This document shows positions 4,250-5,372 of a stretch of DNA of 5,372 bases, one piece after another. The DNA comes from an uncultured Eubacteriales bacterium (GTDB lineage: Bacteria > Bacillota > Clostridia > Oscillospirales > Acutalibacteraceae). Within the stretch, counting starts at the first letter, position 1; every line of letters starts with the position of its first letter. The stretch spans positions 1 through 5,372 of the forward strand of contig ONRO01000235.1 in the NCBI GenBank assembly GCA_900320235.1, written 5' to 3'. A program made the translations under genes and the position numbers. The notes under the pieces were generated by a model. The model was not told the origin of the DNA, searched no databases, and worked only from the letters and a program-made list of their open reading frames with translations.

Positions 4250-5362
4250 TCAGTTAGTAATTGTTCTCTCAGTTTCTTTATCGAAGATATGGATCTTCTC
4301 AACGTCGAGAGCAATTTCGATTTCTTCACCAGCCTCAGCCATTGATGACGGGTCAACACGAGCAACACATGATGTACCTTCAATGTTGAGGTAGATGTAG
4401 ATTTCATTACCCATAAGCTCTGTGATATCAACAGAAGCTTCAATAATACTTTCTTCTGATCTCTCGAGGAATTCAGGCTCATCGTGGAGATCCTCAGGAC
4501 GGATACCGAGAACAACTTCCTTTCCTACAAAGTGAGAAAGAATGTTCTTCTTGTTCTTTGACTCCGGAAGCGGAATGTCATATTTACCGAAACGGATACC
4601 GTAATCGTCGCCGTCACGGATAATAGTAGCATCAATAAAGTTCATCTGAGGAGTACCCATGAATCCAGCAACGAACTGGTTACAAGGTCTCTCATAAAGG
4701 TTCTGAGGAGTATCAACCTGCTGGATAAAGCCGTCCTTCATAACAACGATACGGTCAGCCATTGTCATAGCCTCTGTCTGGTCATGTGTAACGTAGATGA
4801 AGGTTGTACCAAGTCTCTTATGAAGCTTTGAGATCTCAGTTCTCATGGCAGTTCTGAGCTTTGCATCAAGGTTTGAAAGCGGCTCGTCGAGAAGGAATAC
4901 CTTAGGATCACGAACGATAGCACGACCAAGAGCAACACGCTGACGCTGACCACCGGAGAGAGCCTTCGGTTTACGCTCAAGAAGATGAGCAATGTCAAGA
5001 GATCTTGCAGCCTCTTCAACTCTTCTTCTGATCTCCTCGGGGGGAGTCTTTCTGAGCTTAAGACCAAACGCCATATTATCGAAAACTGTCATATGCGGAT
5101 AAAGAGCGTAGTTCTGGAACACCATTGCGATATCTCTGTCTTTAGGTGAGATATCATTTGCGAGAACATCGCCGATATAAAGCTCACCCTTGGAAATATC
5201 CTCAAGACCTGCGATCATACGAAGAGTCGTAGACTTACCGCATCCTGAAGGACCAACGAAGATAATAAACTCTTTATCTTCGATTTCAAGGTTAAAATCA
5301 CTTACTGCTACAACGTTGCCGTCATAGATCTTGTACACATTTCTTAATGATACACTTGCCAT
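4250..5362 (-). CDS. ugpC: carbohydrate ABC transporter ATP-binding protein, UgpC/MsmX family
   Basis: This is a complete ATPase of 370 residues, the usual length for the family. In order it has Walker A GPSGCGKST (37-45), Q-loop Gln83, signature LSGGQ (135-139), Walker B VFLLDEP (155-161) with catalytic Glu160, D-loop SNLDA and switch His193. From about 235 onward a TOBE/MOBE-type regulatory domain includes GIRPEDL (286-292). It would form a dimer on the cytoplasmic face of a sugar importer and drive uptake by ATP hydrolysis. In Bacillus and streptococci, MsmX/MsmK-type ATPases serve several importers, and the gene often stands apart from permease genes. No permease or binding-protein gene is visible here, so either an orphan shared ATPase or the end of an importer operon is possible. 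The substrate cannot be read from sequence, and the ugpC name marks the family, not glycerol-3-phosphate. The start ATG has GAGG 6 nt upstream. The gene converges on the ACP operon. Confidence 0.96.
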   Translation of the reverse strand: MASVSLRNVYKIYDGNVVAVSDFNLEIEDKEFIIFVGPSGCGKSTTLRMIAGLEDISKGELYIGDVLANDISPKDRDIAMVFQNYALYPHMTVFDNMAFGLKLRKTPPEEIRRRVEEAARSLDIAHLLERKPKALSGGQRQRVALGRAIVRDPKVFLLDEPLSNLDAKLRTAMRTEISKLHKRLGTTFIYVTHDQTEAMTMADRIVVMKDGFIQQVDTPQNLYERPCNQFVAGFMGTPQMNFIDATIIRDGDDYGIRFGKYDIPLPESKNKKNILSHFVGKEVVLGIRPEDLHDEPEFLERSEESIIEASVDITELMGNEIYIYLNIEGTSCVARVDPSSMAEAGEEIEIALDVEKIHIFDKETERTITN

Positions 5363-5368
5363 AATTTG

Positions 5369-5372
5369 CCTC
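5369..5372 (-). promoter_or_regulatory. ribosome binding site of the ATPase gene, at the window edge
   Basis: On the minus strand GAGG lies 6 nt before the ATG at 5362. The motif touches the end of the window, so the full site and any promoter are outside it. Confidence 0.6.

Noticed and set aside
4152..4394. 80-codon plus-strand frame running into the ATPase gene
   Set aside because: It is mostly antisense to the 3' end of the well-supported ATPase gene and starts inside the hairpin-rich gap. Nearby AAAGGAG (4184-4190) is not placed for its start.
4231..4515. 94-codon minus-strand frame, plus 4843-5067 on the same strand
   Set aside because: Both lie in an alternate phase of the ATPase gene on its own strand, with no recognisable motifs.

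Overview
The window looks like a low-to-moderate GC gut Firmicute, most likely a Ruminococcus-type member of the Oscillospiraceae. That placement rests on AGGAGG-type ribosome binding sites, AT-rich codon use, a UgpC/MsmX-type sugar ATPase, and a GC-rich palindromic intergenic repeat of a kind I associate with this group. It is an inference from style and was not tested by a search.

Left and centre (1-3727, + strand): an apparent operon of four genes. (a) The last 17 codons of a membrane protein whose ending, NNPFLYFRF, resembles the C-terminus of MBOAT acyltransferases. (b) A single-pass, extracytoplasmic DHHW/AlgX-like SGNH-type protein (169-1620). (c) A large FkbH-like protein (1651-3444) with an SGNH-like N-terminus, a HAD-IIIC phosphatase domain and a GNAT-like C-terminus. 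(d) A small acyl carrier protein (3482-3727). Spacings are 114, 30 and 37 nt, and each complete gene has a good ribosome binding site. The first gap holds several stem-loops, one of them folded over the MBOAT stop codon.

The parts parallel the Dlt (D-alanylation) system: carrier protein, MBOAT channel/transferase and membrane-anchored SGNH-type protein. Here, however, an FkbH-like enzyme stands where the adenylating DltA would be. My inference is that FkbH loads a small acyl group, plausibly glyceryl from a glycolytic intermediate, onto the ACP. The MBOAT and DHHW proteins would then transfer it to a polymer outside the membrane. This is the most interesting system in the window.

Centre right (3728-4249): about 520 bp without a credible gene. 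It is packed with perfect or near-perfect GC-rich hairpins and a direct duplication of about 175 bp. One hairpin in the duplication shows a compensatory G-C to A-T change between copies. The region separates two convergent transcription units and ends in a likely terminator for the gene on the right.

Right (4250-5362, - strand): a complete UgpC/MsmX-family ATPase for carbohydrate ABC importers, with all ABC motifs intact. It has no visible partner genes and shows no functional link to the left-hand operon.
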